In this document: one piece after another, positions 8,733 to 17,235 of the stretch
Layout of the letters: each line of letters starts with the position of its first letter
How positions within the stretch are numbered: the stretch's first letter is position 1
Origin: Arthrobacter sp. ISL-48
GTDB taxonomy: Bacteria > Actinomycetota > Actinomycetes > Actinomycetales > Micrococcaceae
Assembly (NCBI RefSeq): GCF_018613805.1
Contig: NZ_JAGGPL010000022.1
Location: forward strand, 110,504 to 165,909
Direction: 5' to 3'
DNA: 55,406 nt
Notes under the pieces: generated by a model
Told to the model about the DNA's origin: nothing
The model's database searches: none
Seen by the model: only the letters and a program-made list of their open reading frames with translations
Program-made: the position numbers and the translations under genes

Positions 8733-9203
8733 CTAGGGCCAGAGGGCCTTCCGGAGCAACGCCTTGAGCTGGACGATTTCGTCCTCCGCCAGTCCGGCCA
8801 GCGACTCAGCCTCCGCCCGGTGCGCGGCCTCGGCCGCCTCGGCCAGGAGACGGGAACCTTTGGCCGTGGCCGTAACGGTCTTTGCCCTGCGGTCTTGCTT
8901 TCCGGCAGCCCTGGCCACCAGCCCACGCTTCTCCAACTCGTCAACCAGGGAGACAATCTGGCTCGGATCCAGGCTGAGGAAATCCGCCAGTTCCCGTTGT
9001 GTCGGCTCCAACCCGCTGTTGGCGAGGATCAGCACTGAATAGGAGCGCTCCTTGAGGTCGAACTCCGCCAGCGCCTTGTTGTTCAGGACCGAACCTGTAG
9101 CGCGCAGTTTGGCCAACAGAAAACCCGCGTCATTGGTGATCGGGGCGGTGATCAGCTTGTCCCCCGCGGCTGCCTGATCCGCGCCCTGCGTCTCGACCGT
9201 CAT
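8733..9203 (-). CDS. MarR-family transcriptional repressor (CouR-like by context)
   Basis: A 156-residue winged-helix regulator. The recognition region reads LEPTQRELADFLSLDPSQIV and the wing GKQDRRAKTVTATAKG; helices at both ends form the dimer interface. ATG 9203 is chosen for the GGAG six bases upstream at 9210-9213; another ATG lies at 9215. It is divergent from the CoA-thioester operon starting at 9329, with two inverted repeats between them. In Rhodococcus and Rhodopseudomonas, MarR proteins called CouR repress hydroxycinnamate genes until the CoA thioester binds; that role here is inferred from gene order, not from residues. Confidence 0.82.
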   Translation of the reverse strand: MTVETQGADQAAAGDKLITAPITNDAGFLLAKLRATGSVLNNKALAEFDLKERSYSVLILANSGLEPTQRELADFLSLDPSQIVSLVDELEKRGLVARAAGKQDRRAKTVTATAKGSRLLAEAAEAAHRAEAESLAGLAEDEIVQLKALLRKALWP

Positions 9204-9233
9204 ATCAAACTCCAATAATCCTCAAAATAAACC

Positions 9234-9268
9234 GTTGACATTTTCAACTATCCGTATTTTCATGGATA
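9234..9268. promoter_or_regulatory. candidate MarR operators over a TTGACA promoter element
   Basis: Two inverted repeats lie side by side between the MarR gene and the operon. The first is GTTGA-5-TCAAC (9234-9248), which overlaps a -35-like TTGACA at 9235-9240. The second is TATCC-10-GGATA (9249-9268). Binding there would block both divergent promoters. Function is inferred from position and symmetry. Confidence 0.5.
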
Positions 9269-9328
9269 CAGAACAGCATCCCATGCCGGGCGGCAGGATG
9301 CACACGGACGGCTAGCAAAGGAGCAGCG

Positions 9329-10264
9329 ATGAGCCTGTCAGGCAAAGTAGCGATCGTCACCGGAAGCGGACGGGGGCTTGGACTCGCCTACGCCAGGGAA
9401 CTCGCCCGCCAGGGCGCCGCCGTCGTGGTCAATGACGTGGATGCCGATGTTGCTTCCGAAGCGGTCCGGACCATTGAAGCCGACGGCGGGCGCGCCGTCG
9501 CCGTCGTTGCCCCCGTGGGCAGCACCGAGGTTGCCCGGCAGTTGGTGGCGGCGGCTGTTGACGCCTTCGGTCGACTGGACATCCTGGTCACCAACGCCGG
9601 GATCCTGCGGGACAAGAGCCTGCTGAAGATGACCGACGAAGACTTCGACCTCGTGATTAACGTCCACCTCCGCGGCACGTTCACGTGTGTCCGCGAGGCC
9701 TTTGGCTACTTCAAGGAAAATGGCATCCCCGGACGCATCATCACCATCGGCTCCCCCACCGGGCAGCGCGGCAACTTCGGCCAGACCAACTATGCCGCGG
9801 CCAAGGCCGGGATCGTGGGCATGGTGCGTACCTGGGCGCTTGAGATGAAAAAGGCCGGCGTCACCGTCAACAGCGTGATCCCGGTCGCCGCCACCGCGAT
9901 GACCAAGACAGTGCCGTACTTCCAGAAGGCAGTGGAAGCGGACGAACGCGGTGATGCCATGCCTTCCTTCTTCCGCCATGAACTCGGGTTCGGAACGGCC
10001 GACGACGTCTCCGGGCTGGTGGCCTTCCTCGCCTCCGACGACGCTGCCGGCATCACCGGCCAGGCAATCGGCGCCGGCGGTGACCGGCTGCAGGTGTGGA
10101 CACACCCGGAGGCCGCCACTACGGAATACCGCGAAGGCGGCTGGGGCTACCAGGACCTCGTCGAGAACTTCGGCACCCTCTTCGGAGACAAGCTCCAGGG
10201 TGTCGGCGAGGAATTCCTGCCGCTGCCCGAGGACCTCCAGCCCGAACCGGCCCAGGTCCGCTGA
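9329..10264 (+). CDS. SDR-family 3-hydroxyacyl-CoA dehydrogenase
   Basis: A 311-residue short-chain dehydrogenase with a good AAAGGAG site before ATG 9329. The nucleotide-binding motif TGSGRGLG is at residues 11-18, NAG at about 89, the catalytic Ser in TIGSPTG and the YAAAK pair near residue 155. A C-terminal tail of about 45 residues beyond the usual 255-residue SDR fold resembles the peroxisomal multifunctional-enzyme type of hydroxyacyl-CoA dehydrogenase. In the inferred pathway it oxidises a 3-hydroxyacyl-CoA made by the MaoC hydratase to the 3-ketoacyl-CoA. It is the first gene of a six-gene operon and is separated from the amidohydrolase by one base. Confidence 0.87.
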   Translation: MSLSGKVAIVTGSGRGLGLAYARELARQGAAVVVNDVDADVASEAVRTIEADGGRAVAVVAPVGSTEVARQLVAAAVDAFGRLDILVTNAGILRDKSLLKMTDEDFDLVINVHLRGTFTCVREAFGYFKENGIPGRIITIGSPTGQRGNFGQTNYAAAKAGIVGMVRTWALEMKKAGVTVNSVIPVAATAMTKTVPYFQKAVEADERGDAMPSFFRHELGFGTADDVSGLVAFLASDDAAGITGQAIGAGGDRLQVWTHPEAATTEYREGGWGYQDLVENFGTLFGDKLQGVGEEFLPLPEDLQPEPAQVR

Positions 10265-10265
10265 C

Positions 10266-11159
10266 GTGGCCGCCCCCCGTTACGAAGTGGGCGTCGACGC
10301 CTCAAGGCTTGACGCGATCGACATGCACGTCCACCTCGAAGTGGACGGCCACGGCCACGAGTCGCTGCCGGCGGCCCTGACCGAGGCCTCGGCCAAGTAC
10401 TTCAAGGCCGAGGACCGCACCCCGTCGCTGGACCGCATCGCGGAAGTGTACCGCGGACTGAACATGGCCGCCGTCGTGTTCACCGTGGACGCCCGCACCC
10501 AGCTCAAGCACGAACCCAACAGCATCCCGGACCTGATCGCCGGGGCCGCCCGGAACAACGACGTCCTGATCCCGTTCGGCAGCGTTGATCCGCGCACCGG
10601 TGCCGAGGCGATCCAGGGCGCCAAACACCAGGCCATCGACCTGGGCGCCCGCGGCTTCAAGTTCCACCCGTCCCTGCAGGGCTTCGATCCGTCCAACGAG
10701 CAGTTCTACCCGCTCTGGGAAACGCTGCAGGAACTTGGGCTACCGGCGATCTTCCACACGGGACAGAACGGCATGGGCGCCGGCCTGCCCGGCGGGTACG
10801 GCATCAAACTGGCCTACTCCAACCCGCTGCTGCTGGACGCCGTCGCCGCTGACTTCCCGGAACTGCAGATCATCATGGCCCACCCCTCGGTGCCGTGGCA
10901 GGACGAGGCCAACTCGATCGCCACGCACAAAGCGAACGTATTCATCGACCTCTCCGGCTGGTCGCCCAAGTACTTCCCGGAATCCCTGGTGCGGCTGTCC
11001 AACTCGGTCCTGCAGGACAAGGTCCTCTTCGGCACCGACTTCCCCCTCATCACCCCGCAAAAGTGGCTCGGCGCCTTCGCGGACCTGCCGCTCAAGGACG
11101 AAGTCCGCCCCAAGATCCTCAAGGACAACGCCGTCCGCCTGCTCGGTTTGGGTCGCTGA
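10266..11159 (+). CDS. amidohydrolase-family (PF04909) protein, CouO-like beta-ketoacyl-CoA hydrolase candidate
   Basis: A 297-residue TIM-barrel metallohydrolase. Metal ligands appear as HVH (His21, His23) in DAIDMHVHLE, His in IFHTG, His in IMAHPS and the barrel-end Asp in FGTDFPL. The start is GTG 10266, one base after the preceding stop; the frame is open upstream only as a shadow of the SDR gene. Members of this superfamily include decarboxylases, hydratases and, in the Rhodococcus cou pathway, a hydrolase that splits an aryl beta-ketoacyl-CoA to an aromatic acid and acetyl-CoA. Its place between the SDR and acyl-CoA dehydrogenase, with no thiolase in the operon, favours the last role (inference). 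Confidence 0.83.
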   Translation: MAAPRYEVGVDASRLDAIDMHVHLEVDGHGHESLPAALTEASAKYFKAEDRTPSLDRIAEVYRGLNMAAVVFTVDARTQLKHEPNSIPDLIAGAARNNDVLIPFGSVDPRTGAEAIQGAKHQAIDLGARGFKFHPSLQGFDPSNEQFYPLWETLQELGLPAIFHTGQNGMGAGLPGGYGIKLAYSNPLLLDAVAADFPELQIIMAHPSVPWQDEANSIATHKANVFIDLSGWSPKYFPESLVRLSNSVLQDKVLFGTDFPLITPQKWLGAFADLPLKDEVRPKILKDNAVRLLGLGR

Positions 11160-11160
11160 C

Positions 11161-12414
11161 ATGGCAACGACGACGGCGGTCCCCGCCGGCGCGGCGCCGG
11201 GCAGGGCCAGCGGGCCGGCGGAACAAACCAGACTCTACGGGGTCTGTGACTATTACGACGCCGAGTCCCTCCTCACCGGGGATGAGCGCCAGGTGCTGGG
11301 GCGGCTACGGGATTTCCTGGACCGGGAAGCACTGCCGCTGCTGGCCGAGTACTGGGAGCGCGGCGAGTTCCCTGAGCAGCTGGCTAAGCCCCTGATCGGG
11401 CTCGATCTGATGGAGCCCGCTGAGCTGACTGCGAACGGCACTGCCCGGGGAATCTACCAGGGCTTCCGGATTTTCGAACTCGCCCGCACAGACGCTTCGC
11501 TGGCCACCTGGTACACCGCGCAGGCAGGGCTTTTCCGCACGGCCATCCGGGTGGGCGCCTCCGCCGGGCAGCAGGCCGAGTGGATGCCCAGGGTCATCGA
11601 TTTCTCGCTCAAGGGCGTCTTCTCCCTGACGGAGCCGGAGTCGGGCTCGGACATCGCCGGTGGGCTGTCCACAACTGCCCGCCGCGAAGTATCGCGGGAC
11701 GGAGACACCTGGATCCTGGACGGTGCCAAGCGCTGGATCGGCGGAGCCGCCACGGCGGATGTGCTGGCAGTATTCGCCCGCGACGTTAAAGACGGGCAGG
11801 TGAAGGCCTTCCTCGTGGACCGGGAGGCGGAGGGCGTGGCCCTGGAGAAGATCCGCGGCAAGACTGCCCTGCGGATGATGCAGAACGCCCACATCACGCT
11901 CGAAGGCGTCCGCGTCCCGGAGTCCATGCGCCTGCACAACGTGAACTCGTTCCGGGACGTCGCGGCGATGTTGAGGGCCATGCGCTCTGATGTCGCCTGG
12001 ATTGCCACGGGCATCCAGGCAGGAGCCTTCGAGGCCGCCCTGCGTTACGTCACCGGGCGGAAGCAGTTCGGCCGTCCCCTGGGCTCCTTTCAGCTGGTCC
12101 AGGAGAAACTCGCCAGGATGCTCGGCAACGTCACCGCCTCACTGTCGCTTGTGGTCCGGCTGACAGAACAGCAGGCCAAGGGCATTTACCGGGACCAGGA
12201 TTCGGCCCTGGCAAAGATGCAGACCTGCCTGCTCATGCGCGAAACCGTGGCCCTGGCCCGCGAGGTGGTGGGTGGGAACGGCATCACGCTCGAGACAGAC
12301 GTCGCCAGGTTCCACGCCGACGCCGAGGCCGTCTACTCCTACGAAGGCACCCATGACATCAACGCACTCATCATCGGCCGCGCCCTGACCGGCGAAAGCG
12401 CCTTCGCCCGCTGA
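11161..12414 (+). CDS. acyl-CoA dehydrogenase, glutaryl-CoA-dehydrogenase subgroup
   Basis: A 417-residue flavoenzyme that inserts a 2,3 double bond into an acyl-CoA and passes electrons to ETF. Visible motifs are FSLTEPESGSDIAGG, the KRWIGGAA loop, GRKQFGRPLGSFQLVQEKLA and the C-terminal YEGTHDINALIIGRALTG, where Glu395 aligns with the catalytic base of glutaryl-CoA dehydrogenases. ATG 11161 follows the amidohydrolase stop by one base. In a phenylpropanoid pathway it could convert a saturated arylpropionyl-CoA to the cinnamoyl-CoA level. It should not decarboxylate unless the substrate has a gamma-carboxyl group; the sequence does not settle that. Confidence 0.88.
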   Translation: MATTTAVPAGAAPGRASGPAEQTRLYGVCDYYDAESLLTGDERQVLGRLRDFLDREALPLLAEYWERGEFPEQLAKPLIGLDLMEPAELTANGTARGIYQGFRIFELARTDASLATWYTAQAGLFRTAIRVGASAGQQAEWMPRVIDFSLKGVFSLTEPESGSDIAGGLSTTARREVSRDGDTWILDGAKRWIGGAATADVLAVFARDVKDGQVKAFLVDREAEGVALEKIRGKTALRMMQNAHITLEGVRVPESMRLHNVNSFRDVAAMLRAMRSDVAWIATGIQAGAFEAALRYVTGRKQFGRPLGSFQLVQEKLARMLGNVTASLSLVVRLTEQQAKGIYRDQDSALAKMQTCLLMRETVALAREVVGGNGITLETDVARFHADAEAVYSYEGTHDINALIIGRALTGESAFAR

Positions 12415-12443
12415 ACCACCCCACTTACCCGCCAGATCCGCCC

Positions 12444-12467
12444 ACGTCCGGCGCCGCCGTCGGACGT
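12444..12467 (+). terminator. intra-operon hairpin
   Basis: ACGTCCG (12444-12450) pairs perfectly with CGGACGT (12461-12467) around a ten-base GC-rich loop and is followed by TTTCCC. It sits in the only sizeable gap (86 bases) inside the operon, before the MaoC gene. It may be a partial terminator or an mRNA-processing barrier. Confidence 0.35.
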
Positions 12468-12500
12468 TTCCCTACCCACCCATCTCCACAGGAGGCACAG

Positions 12501-12956
12501 ATGCCCAACCTCGTCGTCGATTTCGACAAACTGCTCACCCTCGCCGGAACCGACCTCGGCGCCACCGAATATCGCGAAATCACCCAGGAACAGATCAACA
12601 AATTCGCTGACGCCACGGGCGATGACCAGTGGATCCATGTGGACCCGGAACGCGCCAAGGACGGCCCGTTCGGAGCCCCGATCGCCCACGGCTTCCTCAC
12701 CCTCTCGCTCATCATCCCGTTCTGGGGCGAACTGTTCGACGTCGACGGCGTCACCACCAAGGTCAACTACGGCCTGGACAAGGTCCGCTTCACGTCGCCG
12801 GTAAAGGTGGGTTCGCGGATCCGCATGCAGGCCACCATCGCCGAGGTCACCGAGGTCAAGGGCGGTGCCCAGATCAAGGTGGCCAACACCATCGAAATCG
12901 AAGGCCAGGAACGCCCCGCCGTCGTGGCCGAATTCCTCGCCCGCTTCTACAACTAA
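12501..12956 (+). CDS. MaoC-family enoyl-CoA hydratase
   Basis: A 151-residue single hot-dog-fold hydratase. The catalytic segment ATGDDQWIHVDPERA around residues 37-51 and the following GPFGAPIAHGFLTLSL carry the Asp/His pair of (R)-specific enoyl-CoA hydratases. It should add water across the 2,3 double bond of an enoyl-CoA, giving the substrate of the SDR enzyme two genes upstream. AGGAGG at 12490-12495 lies a suitable distance before ATG 12501. It is the hydratase expected between the dehydrogenase and hydrolase steps of a CoA-dependent side-chain shortening pathway. Confidence 0.9.
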   Translation: MPNLVVDFDKLLTLAGTDLGATEYREITQEQINKFADATGDDQWIHVDPERAKDGPFGAPIAHGFLTLSLIIPFWGELFDVDGVTTKVNYGLDKVRFTSPVKVGSRIRMQATIAEVTEVKGGAQIKVANTIEIEGQERPAVVAEFLARFYN

Positions 12957-12998
12957 ATTCCCCTATCCCTGTTTCTCCGTTCAAAGGAACAACCAACC

Positions 12999-14366
12999 AT
13001 GTCCGGACTCACCCAGCTTCAAGGTATGGGCACCGCCGAGCGTCGCAAAGAAGCACGCACGGTCATCGCCTCCAGCTACCTGGGCAGCACCATCGAGTAC
13101 TACGATTTCCTCCTGTACGCCACCGCTGCGGCTGTGGTCTTTCCCAAGGTCTTCTTCAGTGGAATGGACGACTGGGTGGGCGTGGTGGCCGCCTACGGCA
13201 CCTTCGCCGCCGGCTATGTGGCCCGGCCCCTCGGCGGCATCATCTTCGGCCACTTCGGTGACAAGGTTGGCCGTAAGAGCATGCTCATCATTTCCATGCT
13301 GATGATGGGCATCGCCTCGACCCTGATCGGCGTGGTCCCGGATGCCTCCGTGGCCGGCCCGTGGGGTGCCGTGCTGCTGGTGATCCTCCGCGTTTTCCAG
13401 GGCATAGCCGTGGGCGGCGAGTGGGGCGGCGCCGCGCTGATGGCGCTGGAACATTCCGAATCGGGGAAGCGCGGCTTTGGGGCATCATTCGTCAACGCCG
13501 GCGCGCCTACCGGCGCAGTCCTGGGAACCCTCATCATGGGCGCGTTCTCCGCCCTGCCCAACGGCCAGTTCCTCACATGGGGGTGGCGGGTTCCGTTCCT
13601 GCTCTCGTTCGTGCTGCTGGGCGTGGGCATGTTCGTCCGACTGAAGGTTTCCGAGAGCCCCATCTTCAAGGCTGCCCTTGAACAGGAGAAAGCCGAACGG
13701 AAGCTCGCAGAGCAGGAAGCCCTGAAGCAGGGCCTGACCAGTAAGCGGGACATCCCGCTGCTCCAGGTGCTGCGCCGGCCCAAGACGTTGATCTTCACCA
13801 TGCTGGCAGGGGCCGCCGGCTTCGCGCTCCAGGTGGTCATGGCAACGTTCTCAGTCACCTTCGCCGTTTCCAAGGGTGCGGACCGGCAGGGTGTCCTATA
13901 CGCCTTCGCCGCGGCGTCAGCCCTGTCCATCGTTTTCGTCATCCTGGGCGGACGGCTGTCCGACAAACTCGGCCGGCGCCCAGTCATGATCGGCGGCCTA
14001 GTCCTGTTCGTCATTTACCTGGTCCCGATGTTCGCGCTGCTGTCCTCCAACAACGTGATGCTGATCTTCGTTGCGTTCGCCGTAGGGCTGATGATCCACT
14101 CCACGCTGTTCGGACCGCTGGCGGCCTTCGTATCGGAACAGTTCGGCACTACGTCCCGCTACACCGGGGCTTCCTTGGGCTACCAGCTGGCAACCCTCCT
14201 CGGGGCAGGCTTCACCCCCGGAATCGTGGCCCAGATCTTCAAGGACTCCGGCCAGGACACGGCCTCGGTGGTCACCTATCTGGCGGTCATGTCGGTGGTG
14301 TCGATCGTCTTCATCCTGCTGACCCGGGAGCCGAAGAACAACGACCTCCTGACGGTGAAGTCCTGA
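12999..14366 (+). CDS. MFS transporter, metabolite:H+ symporter (MHS) type
   Basis: A 455-residue, 12-helix major facilitator. The start of helix 1 (SSYLGSTIEYYDFLLYATAA), the loop 2-3 motif GHFGDKVGRK and the helix-4 sequence FQGIAVGGEWGGAALMALEH are hallmarks of the MHS group, which takes up carboxylates and aromatic acids by proton symport. A charged cytoplasmic loop of about 50 residues divides the two halves. It is the transporter of the operon and probably imports the acid that the downstream CoA ligase activates. AAAGGAAC precedes ATG 12999. Confidence 0.9.
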   Translation: MSGLTQLQGMGTAERRKEARTVIASSYLGSTIEYYDFLLYATAAAVVFPKVFFSGMDDWVGVVAAYGTFAAGYVARPLGGIIFGHFGDKVGRKSMLIISMLMMGIASTLIGVVPDASVAGPWGAVLLVILRVFQGIAVGGEWGGAALMALEHSESGKRGFGASFVNAGAPTGAVLGTLIMGAFSALPNGQFLTWGWRVPFLLSFVLLGVGMFVRLKVSESPIFKAALEQEKAERKLAEQEALKQGLTSKRDIPLLQVLRRPKTLIFTMLAGAAGFALQVVMATFSVTFAVSKGADRQGVLYAFAAASALSIVFVILGGRLSDKLGRRPVMIGGLVLFVIYLVPMFALLSSNNVMLIFVAFAVGLMIHSTLFGPLAAFVSEQFGTTSRYTGASLGYQLATLLGAGFTPGIVAQIFKDSGQDTASVVTYLAVMSVVSIVFILLTREPKNNDLLTVKS

Positions 14367-14422
14367 CTCTTCGTGCCTGGTCCGTCACGACGGACTAACC
14401 TCAAAATAGAAAGGATTTCGCC

Positions 14423-16006
14423 GTGGAAAACTTTGGCATCGGCTCGTGGCTGCAGCGTCGCCGCCCCAAGTCCGGCAACAAGGCCGCACTGATCAGCGGG
14501 GAACGGGAACTGAGCTATGAAGAGCTCGCTGACCGGAGCATCCGGCTGGCCAACGGGCTTCGGGACCGTGGGGTGGCCAAGGGCGGCAGGGTGGCGTACC
14601 TCGGCGAGAACCATCCGTCCTTCCTGGAAACCCTGTTCGCCTGCGGACTCCTCGGGGCGATCTTCGTGCCGCTCAACACGCGCCTGGCACCGCCGGAGAT
14701 CCAGTTCCAGCTCCAGGACTGCGGGGCGGTGGCCCTGGTCCATTCACGGAGCCTGGAGGATCTGGCCGCCCGCGGTGCTGCCAGCACGCCGGTGGCCTGG
14801 CGCATCGTCGTCGAAGATTCCACCCAAGGAACTGCCGGGACTGCCGGCCTCAGGGAAGCGGAAACGGCGCCTGAGCAGGGGGCGACGGCGGTGGAGGACT
14901 TCGAGGCAGTCCTGGCGGCCGGCTCGGACCGGTTCCTCGATGAGGACGTGGCGCTGGACGACGGCGCCATGATCCTCTACACCTCGGGCACCACGGGGCG
15001 GCCCAAGGGAGCGCTGCTGACCCACGGCAACATTGTGTGGAACTGCCTGAACGTGATTGTGGACTTCGATTTTGCGTCCACGGATGTGGCGCTGATGATC
15101 TCGCCGATGTTCCACGTGGCGTCCCTGGACATGGGTGTGCTGCCCACACTCCTGAAGGGCGGGACCGTAGTCCTGGAACCCAAATTCGACGCCCAGCGGA
15201 CCCTGGAACTGATCGAAAAGCACCACGCAACCACCATCAGCGGGGTGCCTACCACCTACCAGATGCTGTGCGAGCACCCGGCGTGGGAGGGCACGGACCT
15301 CAGTTCACTGAACAAGCTGACCTGTGGAGGCTCGGCAGTTCCGCTGCGGGTCCTGGAGGCATACGAGCGGCGTGGCCTGCGCTTTTCGAACGGCTATGGC
15401 ATGACCGAGACCGCACCTGGGGCCACCACTCTTCCTGCTGCCCGGTCCGGCGAAAAGGCGGGATCGTCCGGGCTTCCGCATTTCTTTACGGATGTGCGTA
15501 TCGCCGACTTCGACGGTGCCCCTGCAGCGCCGGGAGCCGTGGGCGAGATCCAGATCAAGGGCCCCAACGTTATTCCCCAGTACTGGAACAGGCCGGATGC
15601 CTCGGCCGGCTCGTACACCGAAGACGGCTGGTTCAAGTCCGGAGACATGGGATACAAGGACGGGGACGGGTTCGTCTTCATCTCCGACCGCCTCAAGGAC
15701 ATGATCATCTCCGGAGGCGAAAACATCTACCCGGCGGAAGTGGAGCAAGCCATCAGCGAACTCGAGGCCGTGGGAAGCGTCGCCGTCATCGGGATTCCCG
15801 ATGACAAGTGGGGAGAAGTACCCCGTGCCGTCATCCTGCTTCGTGACGGCGCGCGACTCACCGAAGACCAGGTTCAGGAACACCTCAACGGGAAGCTGGC
15901 CCGGTACAAAATCCCGAAGTCCGTGGTATTCGTCAGCGACATGCCACGAACAGCCAGCGGAAAGATCCGAAAAGCCGAACTGAGGCACCAAATCCCCAGC
16001 ACCTAG
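14423..16006 (+). CDS. acyl-CoA synthetase (AMP-forming), CouL-like by context
   Basis: A 527-residue ANL-superfamily ligase. The P-loop YTSGTTGRPKGALLTH is near residue 190, the adenylate-binding NGYGMTET motif near residue 325, GWFKSGDMG in the hinge region and the catalytic lysine motif PRTASGKIRKAEL at the end. It activates a carboxylic acid as acyl-AMP and then the CoA thioester. The start is GTG 14423, preceded by AAAGGA. It ends the operon and would supply both the pathway substrate and the inducer of the MarR repressor. A variable insert around residues 125-165 is Ala/Glu rich. The specific acid is inferred, not shown. Confidence 0.9.
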   Translation: MENFGIGSWLQRRRPKSGNKAALISGERELSYEELADRSIRLANGLRDRGVAKGGRVAYLGENHPSFLETLFACGLLGAIFVPLNTRLAPPEIQFQLQDCGAVALVHSRSLEDLAARGAASTPVAWRIVVEDSTQGTAGTAGLREAETAPEQGATAVEDFEAVLAAGSDRFLDEDVALDDGAMILYTSGTTGRPKGALLTHGNIVWNCLNVIVDFDFASTDVALMISPMFHVASLDMGVLPTLLKGGTVVLEPKFDAQRTLELIEKHHATTISGVPTTYQMLCEHPAWEGTDLSSLNKLTCGGSAVPLRVLEAYERRGLRFSNGYGMTETAPGATTLPAARSGEKAGSSGLPHFFTDVRIADFDGAPAAPGAVGEIQIKGPNVIPQYWNRPDASAGSYTEDGWFKSGDMGYKDGDGFVFISDRLKDMIISGGENIYPAEVEQAISELEAVGSVAVIGIPDDKWGEVPRAVILLRDGARLTEDQVQEHLNGKLARYKIPKSVVFVSDMPRTASGKIRKAELRHQIPST

Positions 16007-16056
16007 GATCCCGCCGGTTCAGCCATCACGAAGGGCACACCACGGTGGATCGAGGC

Positions 16057-17088
16057 TTAGCGGGGCGCTGCCGTTGATTCCCGGACCACCAGGTGGGTGG
16101 CAAGCTCCACCCGGCGGGAATCGGGGACCTCGCCGCGCAGCTGGCGCAAGACAGTCCGGAGCGCCGCCCGGCCTATCTCCTGGAGCGGCTGTGCGACCGA
16201 AGTGAGGGAAGGCACCGACTCCTCCGCCTTGCTGGTCCCGTCAAAGCCCACCACGCTCAGGTCCTCTGGAATGCGGATATTCCGCCGGCGCGCCTCCGCC
16301 AGCACCCCCAGGGCGACGGTGTCGTTTCCCGCAAATATCGCCGTGGGTGGCGGATCAAGCTGCAACAGTGCATCCAGCCCCCGAGCACCGTGATCGGTTT
16401 GGAAGGGTCCGGAGATGATGTAGTTGTCCTCCACGGACACGCCGTGTGACCGAAGGGCGGCGAGGTAGCCGTGCAGCCGGGCCTGGTTGCATTCAACATT
16501 GTCCGGTCCGCCCAGGTAGGCGATTCTGCGGTGTCCCAGCCCCAGGAGGTGCGTCGTTGCGTCCTTACCTCCGGCCCAGTCCGTTGATCCGATGCTCACC
16601 ACTTCCTCCGACGGCGGATTGAGCGGATCGATGACCACCACCGGAATGCCCCGGCGGTGGAAGGCATCGAGCGGGGCGTCACCGAACGCGGACGTCACCA
16701 CGATCATGCCGCAGCGGCCTTCGTCCACAATCCGCTGGGCGCGCTGTTCCGGATTCACCGGGGAGGCGCCCTGGATCCCGGTGAGGTTGAGCAGGACCTC
16801 AATGTCCGATTCGACGGCACATTCCATGACGCCGTTGAGCACCGCGATGTTGTAGGCGGAGTCGAGTGAATCAACGGCCACCTCCACCGCGGGCTTATCC
16901 GCCAGGGTCCGGCGCTGTTGGAGCGGCGATTTGTAGCCTGTGCGTGCCAGCACAGCGAGCACTTTGGCCCGCGTCTCCACCGAGACATCATGGCGGCCGT
17001 TGATGACTTTGGAGACGGTAGGCGCGGAGACGCCGGCCTCGCGCGCTATGGCGGCCAGCGTCAGCCGGGCCTGCTGTTGCACGGTCAT
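16057..17088 (-). CDS. LacI-family transcriptional repressor
   Basis: A 343-residue regulator with an N-terminal helix-turn-helix (LAAIAREAGVSAPTVSKVIN, hinge at KSPLQQRR) and a periplasmic-binding-protein-like sensor domain that should bind a sugar or sugar derivative. ATG 17088 is chosen because CAAGGAG lies seven bases upstream; the open frame continues 23 codons further but crosses one of the operators. It is divergent from a Gfo/Idh-ThuA operon and flanked by two copies of a palindrome containing CGAAATATTTCG. It most likely represses both its own gene and that operon. Confidence 0.9.
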   Translation of the reverse strand: MTVQQQARLTLAAIAREAGVSAPTVSKVINGRHDVSVETRAKVLAVLARTGYKSPLQQRRTLADKPAVEVAVDSLDSAYNIAVLNGVMECAVESDIEVLLNLTGIQGASPVNPEQRAQRIVDEGRCGMIVVTSAFGDAPLDAFHRRGIPVVVIDPLNPPSEEVVSIGSTDWAGGKDATTHLLGLGHRRIAYLGGPDNVECNQARLHGYLAALRSHGVSVEDNYIISGPFQTDHGARGLDALLQLDPPPTAIFAGNDTVALGVLAEARRRNIRIPEDLSVVGFDGTSKAEESVPSLTSVAQPLQEIGRAALRTVLRQLRGEVPDSRRVELATHLVVRESTAAPR

Positions 17089-17106
17089 GCGCACTCCTTG
17101 CGTCTT

Positions 17107-17208
17107 CGAAATATTTCGTTCCGATTCTAGCTTGCATACTCTTGACCCGACCACCATGGGGACACTAGATTTTATCCCACTAACTATACGGTACCCGAAA
17201 TATTTCGG
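17107..17208. promoter_or_regulatory. paired LacI operators CGAAATATTTCG
   Basis: The 12-base perfect palindrome CGAAATATTTCG occurs at 17107-17118, just upstream of the LacI gene, and again at 17196-17207, where symmetry extends to CCGAAATATTTCGG (17195-17208), 28 bases before the TTG start of the first oxidoreductase. The 89-base spacing would allow looping between two sites. Such AT-centred palindromes are typical of LacI-family operators. Binding is inferred. Confidence 0.75.
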
Positions 17209-17235
17209 AAGAATTCGGCATCAAAGGACAAAGAA

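Noticed and set aside
9329..16006. A classical beta-oxidation operon
   Set aside because: No thiolase is present; an amidohydrolase sits where the cleavage step is needed, which favours a hydrolytic cou-like route.
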